Shown: positions 1-10,899, numbered from the stretch's first letter. The stretch is 64,000 bases of DNA from Hanleya hanleyi (GCA_036873755.1 JAVTVY010020549.1:1-64000); one strand, 5' to 3'. Numbers and translations are program-made. Notes: generated by a model from the letters alone, not told the origin.

Positions 1-246
1 CAACCCTGAGGCTACATTGGAATACATACATAGCCTGACGAAGCAGATATCCACTATCTGCAAGAGCTTGTGACCATTAAACTTAGTTAGTCTTAAAGGT
101 GGCGCCTTTTGTTATTCATTTATACTGTATAGACTGACACGATTACCCCCAATTTCTATTAAGCAAAAATAGTTGTATTAAAAAGTAACTCATGTTATAC
201 AACGGAACAGATACATCGTCATTACTCCCTGATTTATCTACATTAA

Positions 247-831
247 CCCTATCTGACCTGGGCTTTTTGGGGCCTGTCCTGGCATGGGAGGAGGGGGGGG
301 GGAACCCCCCCTAATTATTTTTCTTAACTCTTGAGCTAGGGGGCCAAAACTTACTACACTGTACCCTTGGGTCAAGCTGTACCAGAAAATCTAATAAAAT
401 CCAAGATGGCCGCTTTGATGACGCCATAGTTACGTCATTTTGAAAAAGGGCATTTTTTGGTAGATTTTTCGGTCGGATTTTTCAATTTTTTTGTTTATGC
501 AATTTCTCCGCAAAAACTGCATGATAAATTAGTAAATATTACTGTCATGTGAAATAAAATAGTTTTTGCCCACTTTTCATCGCGGAAAAGCAGAAATTTT
601 GAAGAAATATGACAAAAATACCACTTTTCTGATACACCACGTGGACTCCATCTTTAATTTACCCATGATCCTCTGCTCCGGGGGTTATGCAAATGGCTCA
701 AAATGACCCCAATATGATAAACTATAATGTCACGGAGTTTCAACAATTCATTTTTTGTCGTTCTAGAGATAGCGCAGAAAGTTTGGTAGGGGGGAGATGA
801 TTTTGCACCCCCCCCCCCAGGCCAGGTAGGG
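247..831. mobile_element. piggyBac-type MITE, copy 1
   Basis: A 585-bp insertion is flanked on both sides by TTAA (243-246 and 832-835). Its ends are inverted: it starts CCCTATCTGACCTGGGC and its last bases read CCCTACCTGGCCTGGG on the other strand. A TTAA target plus CCCT tips is the signature of piggyBac elements. No transposase ORF is present, so it is a non-autonomous copy. A related 570-bp copy lies at 27,024-27,593 inside element B. A poly-C run sits near the right end. Confidence 0.85.
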
Positions 832-835
832 TTAA

Positions 836-1986
836 CAACAACATCTATAGGGGTCTGAACAGTGAATGTAGCGTTGACCAATACTGGTCAAACCTGCACC
901 ATTCGCAATCCTTATACTGTATACATTTGTCGGTTTCGTACGCTAATTTGAAGGCGTTTTAACACATTTAAAACAAGGGATTTTTTAAACTACTTTCATT
1001 TCATATATAGAACATTTAATAATAGAAATACAATACTTGAGAGGCTTATTTCTGGGTTGTAAAAGACGAAGAATAACTTTTTCCGGAGAGAATAGAATCG
1101 GAATATTCACTGAGATTGGAACACCAATTTTCCAGTAAACTCCACAAAGGGCTGATTTGTTCATATTGCCAAAAGAGATGAATAATAGTCCCAGGAAGTT
1201 TGTTATAGAAAGTACGTAAGTTTATGTGCAAATAAATTAGTATTCAATATTCGGTTAATAAATCTATATTAAAACCACTTATATTTCATTCTTCTTGATT
1301 TGTTACATTTTTATTCCATATAAGCCACACCGATTTACTATATTTTTTTTCCAAGAACTGTTTCCCACCTCAGATGAGCCTTTAAGAGAGTTCTACGGTT
1401 TATTTTACACCTTTTTTTACACGTATTAACCGTGACATGGTTGGTTGTGTCAACGGCATCATATCATGTTTCTGTAATGATCCAAATCTCATGTTTTTGT
1501 CGGTGTTAGCAAGTATTCCAGAAAATTGGATGCACATCTATAAACACAGCAAGGAAGCAATCAGAGATTGCTCAATTGTATGTCCCCCCCCCCCCTTCCG
1601 CTTTAATGTGACACTGCTCCTCCATTGTTCTTTTCTGTATTGGTCTGTGGAGGCCTAATTTGGCTAATTATAAAAATTCTGTTTCAGTCACTTTTTTCGG
1701 CATGCCTCGCATAATACATATTCAAAGTATCGACCAACAAGTAATAATACAATGTTCTGATGCAAGATGATGATCACCCGGGCTTTCGCCAAATCCAAAA
1801 ATGTGACCTGGTTATGAGACCTACATTCCTTGGGAGTATATTGTGGTGAAATTATTAAGCGATCAAGAACTTTGAATTTTGCACCCAATTCACTCTTTTT
1901 GGGGCAATTTCATACTTCAGGACCTATGTGGTCTGCTTTGGAATGGCCATTTTCCCGGTCCAAATCGGTTATGAACTGAGATCCAG
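836..1986. other. AT-rich stretch without recognisable gene
   Basis: I see only short chance ORFs, a C-run near 1,580 and AT-rich sequence. No splice-bounded coding segment, RNA gene or repeat structure could be supported. Confidence 0.5.
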
Positions 1987-1990
1987 CCCT

Positions 1991-2745
1991 GACAAGTCCC
2001 AATTCACAAAGACTTGATGAACAAACGGTCATAACTCTTCAAAATATATGCGAAATACGGAGAAACTTCACGCTGCACAACTACAGGCTACTGACCACAC
2101 ACCCTGCAATTTCATAAATGTCCATACAATATTAACCAAGATCAAGCCCAGACAAGTCCCAATTCACGGAGATTTCAGGAACAAAGGGCCATAACTCTTG
2201 AAAATATAAGCAAAACGGGGAGAAACTTTACGCTGCACAACTGTGCGGCACTGACCACATATCATGCAAATTTCATACTTGTCCATACAATATTAACCAA
2301 GATCAAGCCCGGACAAGTCCCAATTCACGGAGATTTCAGGAACAAAGGGCCATAACTCTTGAAAATATAAGCAAAACGGGGAGAAACTTTACGCTGTACA
2401 ACTATGCGGCACTGACCACATATCATGCAAATTTCATACTTGTCCATACAATATTAACCAAGATCCAGCCCGGACAAGTCCCATTCACAGAGATTTCAGA
2501 AGAAGGGCCACAACTATTGAAAATTATACCGGAACTCGGAAAAAACTCTACGCTGCACAACTACGAGACACTGGCCACATTCCATGCAAGTTTCAATCCT
2601 GTTCATCAATTATTAACCGAGATATCGCGGGGACAAGAAAATCGGACGGACAGACAGACGCTACGACGGACGGACGGACGGACGGACAAAGCGATCGCTA
2701 TATGCCTCCCCCCCCCCCTAATTAGAGGGGGGCATCATAAACTGA
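1991..2745. repeat. Four-unit 160-bp tandem repeat with GGAC tail
   Basis: Units begin at 1991, 2151, 2312 and 2473, each opening with GACAAGTCCCA or a close variant, so the period is 160-161 bp. Units 2 and 3 are nearly identical; units 1 and 4 are more diverged. The array ends in a GGAC/GGACGGAC microsatellite (about 2640-2695) and a C-rich run. I associate this layout with abundant dispersed repeats in bivalve genomes, but that is recollection, not a search result. Confidence 0.8.
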
Positions 2746-4878
2746 AAAGACTGAACAGGTCTGATGACACCTGGTGGTAAAGTCTAAATTTGTTTCCTGG
2801 CAATAGGTTGAGAACGCCTTCAGATTCCTGTCAAATTGGTTTGCATAAGATGTCGCTTGTGGTTGCATCTCGCCCACTTGCGCCTGAAAGTGGCGATAAT
2901 TCAAATTTGCTGATCATGTTATCATGTAAGCATGCTCGCAAACATACATTTTCTGAGGTTTCTGGAACATTTTCAGAGGTTTGTTTCAGATACTTATTGG
3001 TTTCCACTTTTCTGTTTGTAAACTCGTCCTGAGAGACACATTTGTTGACAAACAAATTATCGATGAAAGATCAGCAAAAATATTGTAGCTGGAGCTTGAA
3101 ATAGTGAGATAACAATAGTATTTACATAATTTCCGTGCTTCTCTGGGTGGAAATTATATTACAGTAGCAATCAACGTTCAGTTAGCATTTCAGTCAGTCT
3201 CAATACCTTTTGCTTCTTATGCCTATGAAGTAGCGATTGCCTCCGTCATGTGGACTATATCTCCGGCATCGCTTTCAAAACTATCAGTGTATTTCGGCCG
3301 GGGACTTAGCATCCTCTGACTGCTTGTCCTTTAATGAGTCTCTATGCTTCTTTTTTGTACATTCTCGATTAAAAAAATGATTCATGGTGAATTATTCACG
3401 CGAAAACGTAAAGTGAACGATGCAATTTGTGAAAACAATTCTACCGAGAACTGATTTTTGCAGCGTTCGTGCATGCCCGACGCCTGATCATGCCTGTGTT
3501 TCGCATATTATCGAGAGGCAATCTGATATGGCCCAAATGCATTGATTCATTTTATCGAGAAAAAAATTATCCATTGAAAGCAGATAAACCATTAGCTTCA
3601 AGCGATCGTGCTTCAATTGTTCATCAGGAAACGAATCCTCCACATCATGATCAATTCGACGAAATTCTCGATTGGAAGTCGAACCATATTTGGGAACGTT
3701 TCAGAAGACTTTCAGTATACTTCCAGCTAACAGTTGTCTAGTGATGTTCATCCTGAGTCAAGTTAATGCAATCACTACTTTGAAAAGTGAAGAAACAGAT
3801 CGATCATGTAGATACTATTGATTCGTATTTATTTCATAAATGATGCAAGAAAATTTCAAAGCAATTGTACACCAACAGATGTAAAGGTTTGATGAGAATT
3901 TTTGATGAGAAAAACAATACGGTTTCGTCAAACGAAATAGAAGACATTGGAATAACTGCCATATATTATCAGCCGAAGTTCACTGGAACAATGCAGACAG
4001 TCAACGCGTGTTGGCATTTGCTTTCTCACGGCGATGACATACGCCGATCTACTCAAAGTGAGATCCTCATCTTATGCATGTACTTCTTCAAATGATGATC
4101 GATGACCGGGACATCTCCCTGTAACATTCCAAATGAAGCAAATCATCAGTCACCTTCAGTCGCTTCATGTCAATTCAAAGGTGAGAAGAATATAGAAATA
4201 TACATTCTCTTTGCTGAAGATTATGTGGATTATTCAGCACTATCTCAACGTGGGGAATGGATATGAACTGGTGGTTTTCAATTGATTTCAAACAGGTAAC
4301 ATTGGACATTCACATACAATGAATTGATTGGAGGGATAGCTTAAAATAAGCGATGAAATCTTGCTAATAATACACACTATGTCAACAAAAAAACAGCAAG
4401 AAGTTTTGCAGAACATCCCTTTATATCAATGTGCGTTTGTTTACGGGACGATCAATTACGATTTGGTGCATAATGATAGTATAACATATGGTTTTAGAAT
4501 TATGAAAGATTTCAGGATATGGGAAAAGGTGATTTTAAAGTGAGTCAAATTTGGGAACATTTTTGTTTCCTCCTGGAATATTTTATAGCACCCTATAGGC
4601 ACAATCGATAGCGTAAATCACCATCGTTATACAAACACATAGATGTAGCTGGGCCTATCTCTGTGCAGTTATCTGGGGGGGGTGTATTCCGGTAAATTAG
4701 AGCTAACCACGATGGGCAGACACAGCGAATTTTATGTATGAGTGGCGGGTGAAAGCTCCATCTGTGCAAAACAACGGGGCAAAACAACAGATTTACAGCT
4801 GGCAACTGGCATTTTTGAACGCCACCGCCATCAAAAAAATTTGCCGGATGAGGGGGATGGGGCGAGCACGAAACGTCT
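2746..4878. other. Unannotated stretch downstream of the ependymin-related gene
   Basis: ORFs of 60-90 codons occur (for example 3469-3741 and 3865-4095), but none shows a recognisable domain, codon-like conservation or splice context. I see no RNA gene. It is probably intergenic sequence. Confidence 0.4.
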
Positions 4879-4884
4879 TTTATT
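4879..4884 (-). terminator. Polyadenylation signal for the ependymin-related gene
   Basis: The plus strand reads TTTATT, which is AATAAA on the minus strand. It lies about 90 bp downstream of the inferred stop codon at 4972-4974, a normal distance for a short 3' UTR. Confidence 0.45.
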
Positions 4885-4971
4885 AGCGCCTGATTATCTT
4901 AGGGGCCTACTATGTTTATACAACATATATGGTCTTCGATCAACAAAGACCAAGAAACCAATTTGAAATTG

Positions 4972-5093
4972 TTACAATACTCTCGGTATACTTACCACAG
5001 TCTCCGCGCTTTTGCAGCTTGCTGGAGGTGTGAATACACTGGGGTCCTTAATACCTGTCGTGATGTTCACGAATGCCATATCTGCGACCCATT
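4972..5093 (-). CDS. Ependymin-related protein, C-terminal exon
   Basis: This minus-strand exon follows a polypyrimidine tract and CAG acceptor at 5094-5096. It encodes a segment ending in GIKDPSVFTPPASC, the conserved C-terminal block of ependymin-related proteins, which are secreted, cysteine-rich extracellular-matrix and brain-fluid glycoproteins. Read with the upstream exon (5955-6101), the split codon joins in phase 1 and the family pattern continues without a break. Reading on gives a stop at 4972-4974. A possible splice donor (GTAAG on the minus strand, 4991-4995) could end the exon earlier in phase 0, but the direct stop with AATAAA 90 bp further on is simpler. The family is strongly expanded in molluscs. 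Known: family block. Inferred: terminal exon. Confidence 0.75.
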
Positions 5094-5954
5094 CTGCAGA
5101 GAAACAAGCAAAAAAATCAAGTTTTGTAAGTTTTATCAGATTTATATTTAAGGACACATAAACCAAGGATATCCATCCCTAAATATAATAGCTTTACCGG
5201 GTTTGGTGACAAATATATATCTTTTGTAGGTCCTATAAATCATATAGAATATATCATAATATCTTTTTATTCAAAATTTAACAATGTACTGTCGCGTTCC
5301 GCTCTCGTTGGTCAGGTTCTGGGTTATCAAGACCTCAATTTTCAACACTCCTTTCCGGTAACGTTACTGTTTTCATTTGTCAGCATACTAAGTGGATTAT
5401 ATTTTCAGATCAGTTTACACTTTTTGTCGCCTTCTAAACCAAATAAACCAACCGGATATTGTTAAGCACGCAAGGTATTATGGGTGATTTCATGGGGCTT
5501 AACGGCGATTAAAGTACTGTTTTAACCATTAGATGCACCAATAAAGTCACATTTACATGTATGTACTAACAGACCACTCGGTGAAATACATTTCCTGTCT
5601 TGAAATCGCCATGATGGGTGACAAATTAATCCTATCTTACGAGATTGGAGGTCTGTCCTCCCCCCCCCCTCCCCCTCACAGTGAACTCTCCTCTTCTGCT
5701 CCAAAACGGAGAAAAGCAAAGCGACGAAACCTTGCAACCCCATAGCCTATTTCGAACCTATTTACGTAAACCCCGAGCGGAGGATCATGGCCAAATCCAG
5801 AATAGCGGCCATGTGCATGGGTTGTAAACAAGTGATGTTTCCGTCTTGTTTCGTTCACCTTTTCCTCTGGATAATATTCGGGGGCAAAGAGGGTTTACCT
5901 CGTCCAGGCTGCGGTACTCCCCAAATCGCCCTGTTCAAGATAGTGTTAACTTAC
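5094..5954 (-). other. Intron of the ependymin-related gene
   Basis: The stretch is bounded on the minus strand by a GTAAGT donor (5949-5954) and an AG acceptor preceded by TTTCTCTGC (5094-5095). It is 861 bp long, has a C/T-rich run near 5655-5685, and contains no convincing additional exon. Confidence 0.7.
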
Positions 5955-6101
5955 CATTTACTCTGTCAACCCGAAACTTGGTTATTGGGAGGCACGTAGT
6001 CGTGGTTACGGTGATGTACATCCCTGGTGCCCTGTACGTATCAGCCATCAACATTGCCCCAGCCTGGCCGTAGTAGACCTTACCAGTCGACACAGCATTG
6101 T
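5955..6101 (-). CDS. Ependymin-related protein, internal exon
   Basis: This 147-bp minus-strand exon is bounded by an acceptor (TTCTTCAG on the minus strand, ending at 6102) and a GTAAGT donor (5949-5954). Both junctions are phase 1 and the length is a multiple of three. It encodes 49 codons including MYITVTTTTCLPITKF, matching the family's cysteine-isoleucine/leucine-proline block that precedes the C-terminal region. The protein is expected to be secreted; its signal peptide would lie in an upstream exon. Upstream exons were not found: element A begins 221 bp away, so they probably lie beyond 12.4 kb or 34.8 kb, which would place element A in an intron. This is the only host gene I can support in the window. 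Confidence 0.75.
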
Positions 6102-6322
6102 CTGAAGAACATTCACGCAATATTTTAACCAAATATAATTACAAAGTCCTTGGTTCTTCGCACTCTTCAGAATAAATTTGGTGTTTATCACACTTTTATT
6201 CTTTTTGACTGGCTTGTATACATGGATCTACAGCCCCAAAATTCCATTTTCAGTACCTGAGGTGTCCTGCTGATCTCGATGAGCAAGAACGATAACTCTT
6301 GCTGTGCCCGTCTTCGCGCAGA

Positions 6323-8100
6323 AGTAGTATAGAAAGTGAAAATTTAGGTCTCTTTACCTTTGTGCACTTAAGAAGGGAGCAAATTGATACCAGTTGACCT
6401 CTAAGTCCGGTCACGTGACCGGAAGTGACCTTTGACCCCTGTGCATCATTATTATCCGGTATTGTGCGCATTCGCCGGGTCAAAGGTCAATTTCAGTCAC
6501 GTGGCCGGACTTGGAGGTCAACTTGTGTCAATTTGCTCTTTAAGTGCACAAAGGTCAAGATACCTCAATTTCCACTATTCTGGAGGCAAATTTCCCGATA
6601 CCCGAATGATACGAAAATTAACATCGTAGTGCCATCTATACACTCTGGACGCAAGGACCACTCTGGCAGGGCAATATCTCTGTTGGCGGCTGTCCCCTTG
6701 GAGTATTAGGTAGGAGTATTGAGGTGGTCATTTTTTTCTTTTGCATTTTACTATGGGGTGTGGTCCCTTGTTTTCTTCATCTCGAGATGTATATCTCGAG
6801 GCCATGCGTTGAATCTTTTTTTAAACGTACTGTGCGAATGCGCTGGGGTGGACGTTTTGGGGTCTAGGTGGATCCATGGTGGACGGATTGGGTCGTGTGA
6901 TGCGTCATCGTGAAGCACTCATAGAGGAGCGTTCAACTGAATGGATGTAGGGTTGAACTGACGTCATTCTGCGCTTGCGCAGTAGAAAAAGTGTATTTAA
7001 ATGGACGTTTTGGGGTGTAGGTGGACCATAGTGGTCCGATTGGGTCGTGTGAGGTATCAATGTGAAGCTCTCGTGGAGGAGAGCGTCCAACTGGATGGGT
7101 GTGGAGTAGGAATATCGTCTATCTGCGCATGCACAGTAGAACAAGTGTATTTGAATGGAAGTTTTGAGGTCGAGATGGACCAATAGTGGTTCGATTGGTT
7201 CGCATGGAGGCCTTGTTTTGAAGTTCTCTTGGGGTAGCGTCGGATTTGACTGGTGTCTAGTCCGATTTCGTCATTCTGCGCATGCACAGTCTGGCCGTAT
7301 TATAGAAAGCAGACATTTTAAGGGTGCGTGGGTGTGTGTTTGAGCGATTGAGGGACCATTCGTTGTCCGATTGCGTCGCGTGAGGTGTCAAAGTGAAGCT
7401 CTCGGTTTGTAGATCACTACTGGAGGGATGTTCACGTCATCTGTGACGTCATTGGTGACATCGTCAGTAGTAGTACTAGCCAAAGTGGGCATTTTGGGGG
7501 TGTGAAGGAAGGTGTTTGGGGTAGAGATGAACCATCCGTGGTCTAAATGGACCGTGTGGGGTGTCATCTTGTAGCCCTATGCATGTAGGCGACGACTGGT
7601 ATGTTTTTTGCTGGAAGTCGCTTCGTGCTACTCATGCGCATTTTGGCAGGAGTAACGACAGATGTCATTTTGGGCGTGGGCATTGACTTGTTTGGTCAAC
7701 CAAGGGACCCATCTTCGGTCCAAATGGACCGGTTGGGGTATCCTAGTGAAGTTTTCGGAGGAATATATTTGTCCTTCGAGGAATTTTCCGGGAAAAACTC
7801 TGTTCTATTTACAGATCACTTGGGAGTAGTAGAGAAAGCGGTGTTTCGTAGGTGCAATGGGGTGCGTTTGGTGGAGATAAGGGCCTTTCTCCATACAGGT
7901 ACCTGGTAGACTTACCTGTGTGTGCGTGTGTGGAGGAGGAGAAGGAGGAGGAGGGGGTGGAGGAGGAGGAGGAGGAGGAGGAGGAGGAGGAGTGAGTGAT
8001 TGTGATGATGGTGTGTGGTGAAGGTGGTGGTGTGTGGTGGTGGAGGTTGTGTTGGTCGCCGTGGAGGTGGTGGTGTTTGTACGTATAGGGATTAACACGT
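6323..8100. repeat. Left TIR arm of element A
   Basis: The outer 400 bp contain an internal inverted repeat around TTTGTGCACTTAA. Then follow the GGTCATTTTTTT module and about six tandem modules of around 150 bp (about 6,840-7,800). These carry motifs such as TGGACCATAGTGGTCCGA, CTCGTGGAGGAGAGCGTCC and a CTGCGCATGCGCAG-like palindrome. The inner end runs into GGA-rich and GTG-rich microsatellites. The long proline-rich reading frame opposite 7,805-8,098 is just this microsatellite. Confidence 0.75.
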
Positions 8101-8116
8101 GTCCGTCATCAGTCCA

Positions 8117-8235
8117 TCAGTGAGTGAGTGAGTGAGAGAGGCGTTGTGGGTGAGTGAGTGAGTGAGTGAGTGAGTACACGAATGAGGCGCGAGGCGGATG
8201 GGTGGGTGAGTGAGTGAGTGAGTGAGTGAGTGAGC
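8117..8235. repeat. GTGA microsatellite, left arm of A
   Basis: GTGA/GAGT repeats with interruptions. The inverted counterpart (CTCA repeats) is at about 10,708-10,890 in the right arm. Confidence 0.9.
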
Positions 8236-8348
8236 GGTCATATAGGGTCGTTTGTACATCATTAGCCTCAGTCTGTGTCCACCCCTTGCATCCTAATACA
8301 ATGATACAGATGAGAGAACAAAACAACAAGGATTTTAGGTTAATCACT

Positions 8349-9015
8349 TTATTCTCCCTTACAGTAAATCATGCCCACGCTGGGGGAGCCGCGTTGGGTA
8401 TGTTTACAATTCCCGTATGCTCTTATCCAATCAGAAGCCGTCCTTTGAGAAAGTGCAATATTCGTTCGGTGTAACCTATCGTCGTCGGGCAGTCCAGGAT
8501 ATTGTCCAGGCAGCATGTCCTGAAACAGTTGTTTGCGCATACTGATCGCATTTTTCATAGCCTCGGTGGGTGGTAACCCCATATCCTCTTCCGAGTGACG
8601 CTTGGTTTTCATGATGGATCTGTGCGTGAGGTCGCCTTTCATTTCAAGCGGCAGCAGGCCACCGTTCATAGATCACCATGGCTGTTTCCCTGATGTTCGA
8701 GCGCATTTGGATGTACGCCCGTTGTAAGTTATCCTGTCCGGCGTCTTCGATTACCACTTCATGGGTATTAATAGCTTCATGCACAATACGATCCCAAAAG
8801 GTAGATTCTTCCTCTCTTCCTTGGGACGTAGGCTGACTATCTGAGATTAAGCTCTCCGTATTAGTAAATACTCTCCGCAGCTTCTGTGTCGGTATCATTA
8901 TCTGCCTTCTCAGTGGGCCCCTTGAGTTTTCAATCCCATGTATATTCTTCTGGTGTCGCATCATGGCGTACCGTCTGGTGAACGTGCGCTCGCACTCAGA
9001 GCATGTATAACCCAT
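8349..9015 (-). pseudogene. Polinton-type C2H2 zinc-finger protein, copy A-minus
   Basis: The start at 9015 opens MGYTCSECERTFTRRYAMMR, a C-x2-C-x12-H-x4-H zinc finger within the first 30 residues. An acidic Ser/Thr/Glu linker follows, then a conserved Trp-Asp-Arg segment and a C-terminal helix-rich part containing DPTHRSIMKTKRH-like sequence in the sister copies. The frame is broken near 8,655, between the YERW segment and the LPLEMKGD segment, and the natural stop seen in sister copies has been lost by a small deletion. A TATA-like box lies at 9061-9067, 46 bp upstream, and AATAAA (minus strand) near 8,348. I associate this fold order with a Polinton-linked ORF family of unknown role; a regulatory or DNA-binding role is inferred only from the finger. 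Confidence 0.65.
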
Positions 9016-9060
9016 GTTGACGGTAGAACGTCGACTGTGAACGTCTTTGGAATAGGCTTG

Positions 9061-9067
9061 CTTTATA
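9061..9067 (-). promoter_or_regulatory. TATA-like box of zinc-finger copy A-minus
   Basis: The minus strand reads TATAAAG, 46 bp upstream of the ATG. All four zinc-finger copies have an equivalent box 46-53 bp from the start codon. Confidence 0.5.
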
Positions 9068-9320
9068 GACGGTAACGCCTGACAACGCCAAGTTCAACGC
9101 TTCAACGCCCTGGTGAAATAGCTCAGAAGCTCTGATTTTCTAGATATTCTATGAAGCTGCCACTAATTCATCGAAATGCAGTGACGTACGTCAACGCCCG
9201 TCGTTACGCCATAACGCCCGTCTCAACGCCATAACGCCCTATCACAACGCCTTAACGCTCGTCTCAACGCCTTAACGCCTTATCTTAACGCCTTAATGCC
9301 CTATCGTAATGCCTTTACGC
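9068..9320. repeat. ACGCC iteron array, left of the A hinge
   Basis: At least a dozen AACGCC/TTAACGCC units lie in two blocks separated by an AT-richer spacer containing AATTCATCGAAATGCAGTGA. Inverted and reiterated copies occur at 9,610-9,870, 30,320-30,510, 32,290-32,510 and 33,410-33,610, always on the promoter side of a zinc-finger gene or of a duplicate of that region. Confidence 0.8.
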
Positions 9321-9405
9321 ATTGTCAGCCATCCAACCACACGCAAACATTTTGACCATTGATCCCTGATCCTTGATGAAATTGACGTCATCTTTGGACA
9401 TCTCC

Positions 9406-9515
9406 GGAAGTGAGGTCATCGCGCGCATATAAGCTCGGAGCGCTTGGAGTCGGATCTCAGAGCTCTTGGTGTCGGAGCTCTTGGAGCTCGGAGCTCGGAT
9501 GCACACACGCGACGG
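9406..9515. other. Hinge (loop) of palindrome A
   Basis: This is the non-palindromic centre between the two arms. It starts with GGAAGTGAGGTCATC and contains repeated GGAGCTC/GAGCTCGG motifs and a TATAA. The same 15-mer starts the central region of the second palindrome, in element B, at 27,682. Confidence 0.6.
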
Positions 9516-9609
9516 TGATATCCAGTGATGACGTCACTTTCATCAAGCATCAGGGGCAAATGGTCAAAATATGTGCGTGTGATTGGATGGTTGACAATGC
9601 GCAAAGGCG

Positions 9610-9870
9610 GTACGATAGGACGTTAAGGCCTTAAGATAGGGCGTTAAGGCGTTGAGATAGAGCGCTAAGGCGTTGGGACGAGCGTTAAAGCATTGTGATA
9701 GGACGTTAATGCGTTGAGACGGGCGTTACGGCGTGACGACGGGCGTTGACGGACGTCACTGCATTTCGATGAATTAGTGGCAATTCCATGGAATATCTAG
9801 AAAATCAGAGCTTCTGAGCTATTTCACCATTTCACCGTTGAAGCTTTGAGCTGGGCGTTGGCGGGCGTTA
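9610..9870. repeat. ACGCC iteron array, right of the A hinge
   Basis: Inverted counterpart of the array at 9,068-9,320, read as GGCGTTAAGGCGTT-type repeats on the plus strand. Confidence 0.8.
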
Positions 9871-9875
9871 TTCAC

Positions 9876-9882
9876 TATAAAG
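9876..9882 (+). promoter_or_regulatory. TATA-like box of zinc-finger copy A-plus
   Basis: TATAAAG, 52 bp upstream of the ancestral start position at 9,928. Confidence 0.5.
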
Positions 9883-9927
9883 AAAGCGCATTCCAAAAAC
9901 GTGCAAAGACGACGTTCAACCGTCAAA

Positions 9928-10472
9928 ATAGGTTATACATGCTCTGAGTGCGAACGCACGTTGACCAGACGCTGCGATATGATGCGACACCAGAGGAATA
10001 TACATGAGATTGAAGACTCCGAGTAGTCCACTGAGATGGTAGATAATGATACCGAAACAGAAACTGCTGAGAGTCTATTTACTGATACGGAGAGCTTGAA
10101 CTCAGATAGTCAGTCTATGTCCCAAGGAAGTGAGGAAGAACCTACTTTTTGGGATCGTATTGTGCATGAAGCTAATAATACCCATGATGCGGTAATCGAA
10201 GACGCCGGCAGGATAACTTACAACAGGCGTACATCCAATTGCGCCCGAGCATCAGGAAAACAGCCATGGCGATCTATGAACGGTGTAGCCTGCTGTCGCT
10301 TGAAATGAATGACGACCCCACGCACAGATCCATCACGAAGACCAAGCGTCACATGGAAGAGGATATGGGGTTACCACCCACCGAGGCCCTGGAAAATGCG
10401 ACCAGAATGCTTAAACAACTGTTTCAAGACATGTTGCCTGAACAATATACTGGACTGCCTGACGACGCTTAG
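9928..10472 (+). pseudogene. Polinton-type C2H2 zinc-finger protein, copy A-plus
   Basis: This is the mirror image of the copy at 8,349-9,015, on the opposite strand. The start codon is mutated to ATA (9928-9930). The finger cysteines and histidines are recognisable, but the frame has a TAG soon after the finger and a one-base shift near 10,210, after the IEDAG segment; the C-terminal part continues in another frame to a stop at 10,470-10,472 that matches the natural end. The acidic linker contains TETAESLFTDTESLNSD. AATAAA follows at about 10,595. The lesions differ from those in the mirror copy, so the two arms have decayed independently since the palindrome formed. Confidence 0.65.
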
Positions 10473-10699
10473 GTTACACCGAACGAAGATTGCACTTTCT
10501 CAAAGGGCGGCTTCTGATTGGATATGGGCACACGAGAATTGTAAACATATACAAAACGACTCCTCCAGCGTATGTATGATGTGCTGGAGGGGAGAATAAA
10601 ATGATTGACCTAACATTCTTGTTTTTGTTGTTGTCTCATCTGTATCATGGTATTAAGACGAAAGGGTGAACACAGACTGAGGCTAATGAAGTAAAAACG

Positions 10700-10895
10700 A
10701 CCTTATATGACCACTCACTCACTCTCACTCACTCACTCACTCACTCACTCACTCACTCATTCATTAACTGACTCCCACTCACTCACCATCGTTAGTGCGT
10801 CCATGCGTTAAGACGGGCGTATGGCACGCCGCACTCACTTACTCACAACGCCTCTCTCACTCACTCACTCACTCACTCACTCACTCAAGGGCTGA
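10700..10895. repeat. CTCA microsatellite, right arm of A
   Basis: CTCA repeats in two blocks separated by a segment containing CATCGTTAGTGCGTCCATG. That segment recurs next to microsatellites in element B at about 27,600, 27,890 and 31,575. Confidence 0.9.
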
Positions 10896-10899
10896 TAAG

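Noticed and set aside
3469..4095. Two ORFs of 90 and 76 codons
   Set aside because: No recognisable motif, no splice signals matching a gene, ordinary base composition.
5522..5858. Overlapping ORFs with Pro/Gly-rich runs in the ependymin-related intron
   Set aside because: Caused by a C-rich run; they lie in an intron bounded by good splice sites.
7805..8098. Proline/threonine-rich ORF on the minus strand
   Set aside because: It is produced by the GGA/GTG microsatellite of the TIR arm.
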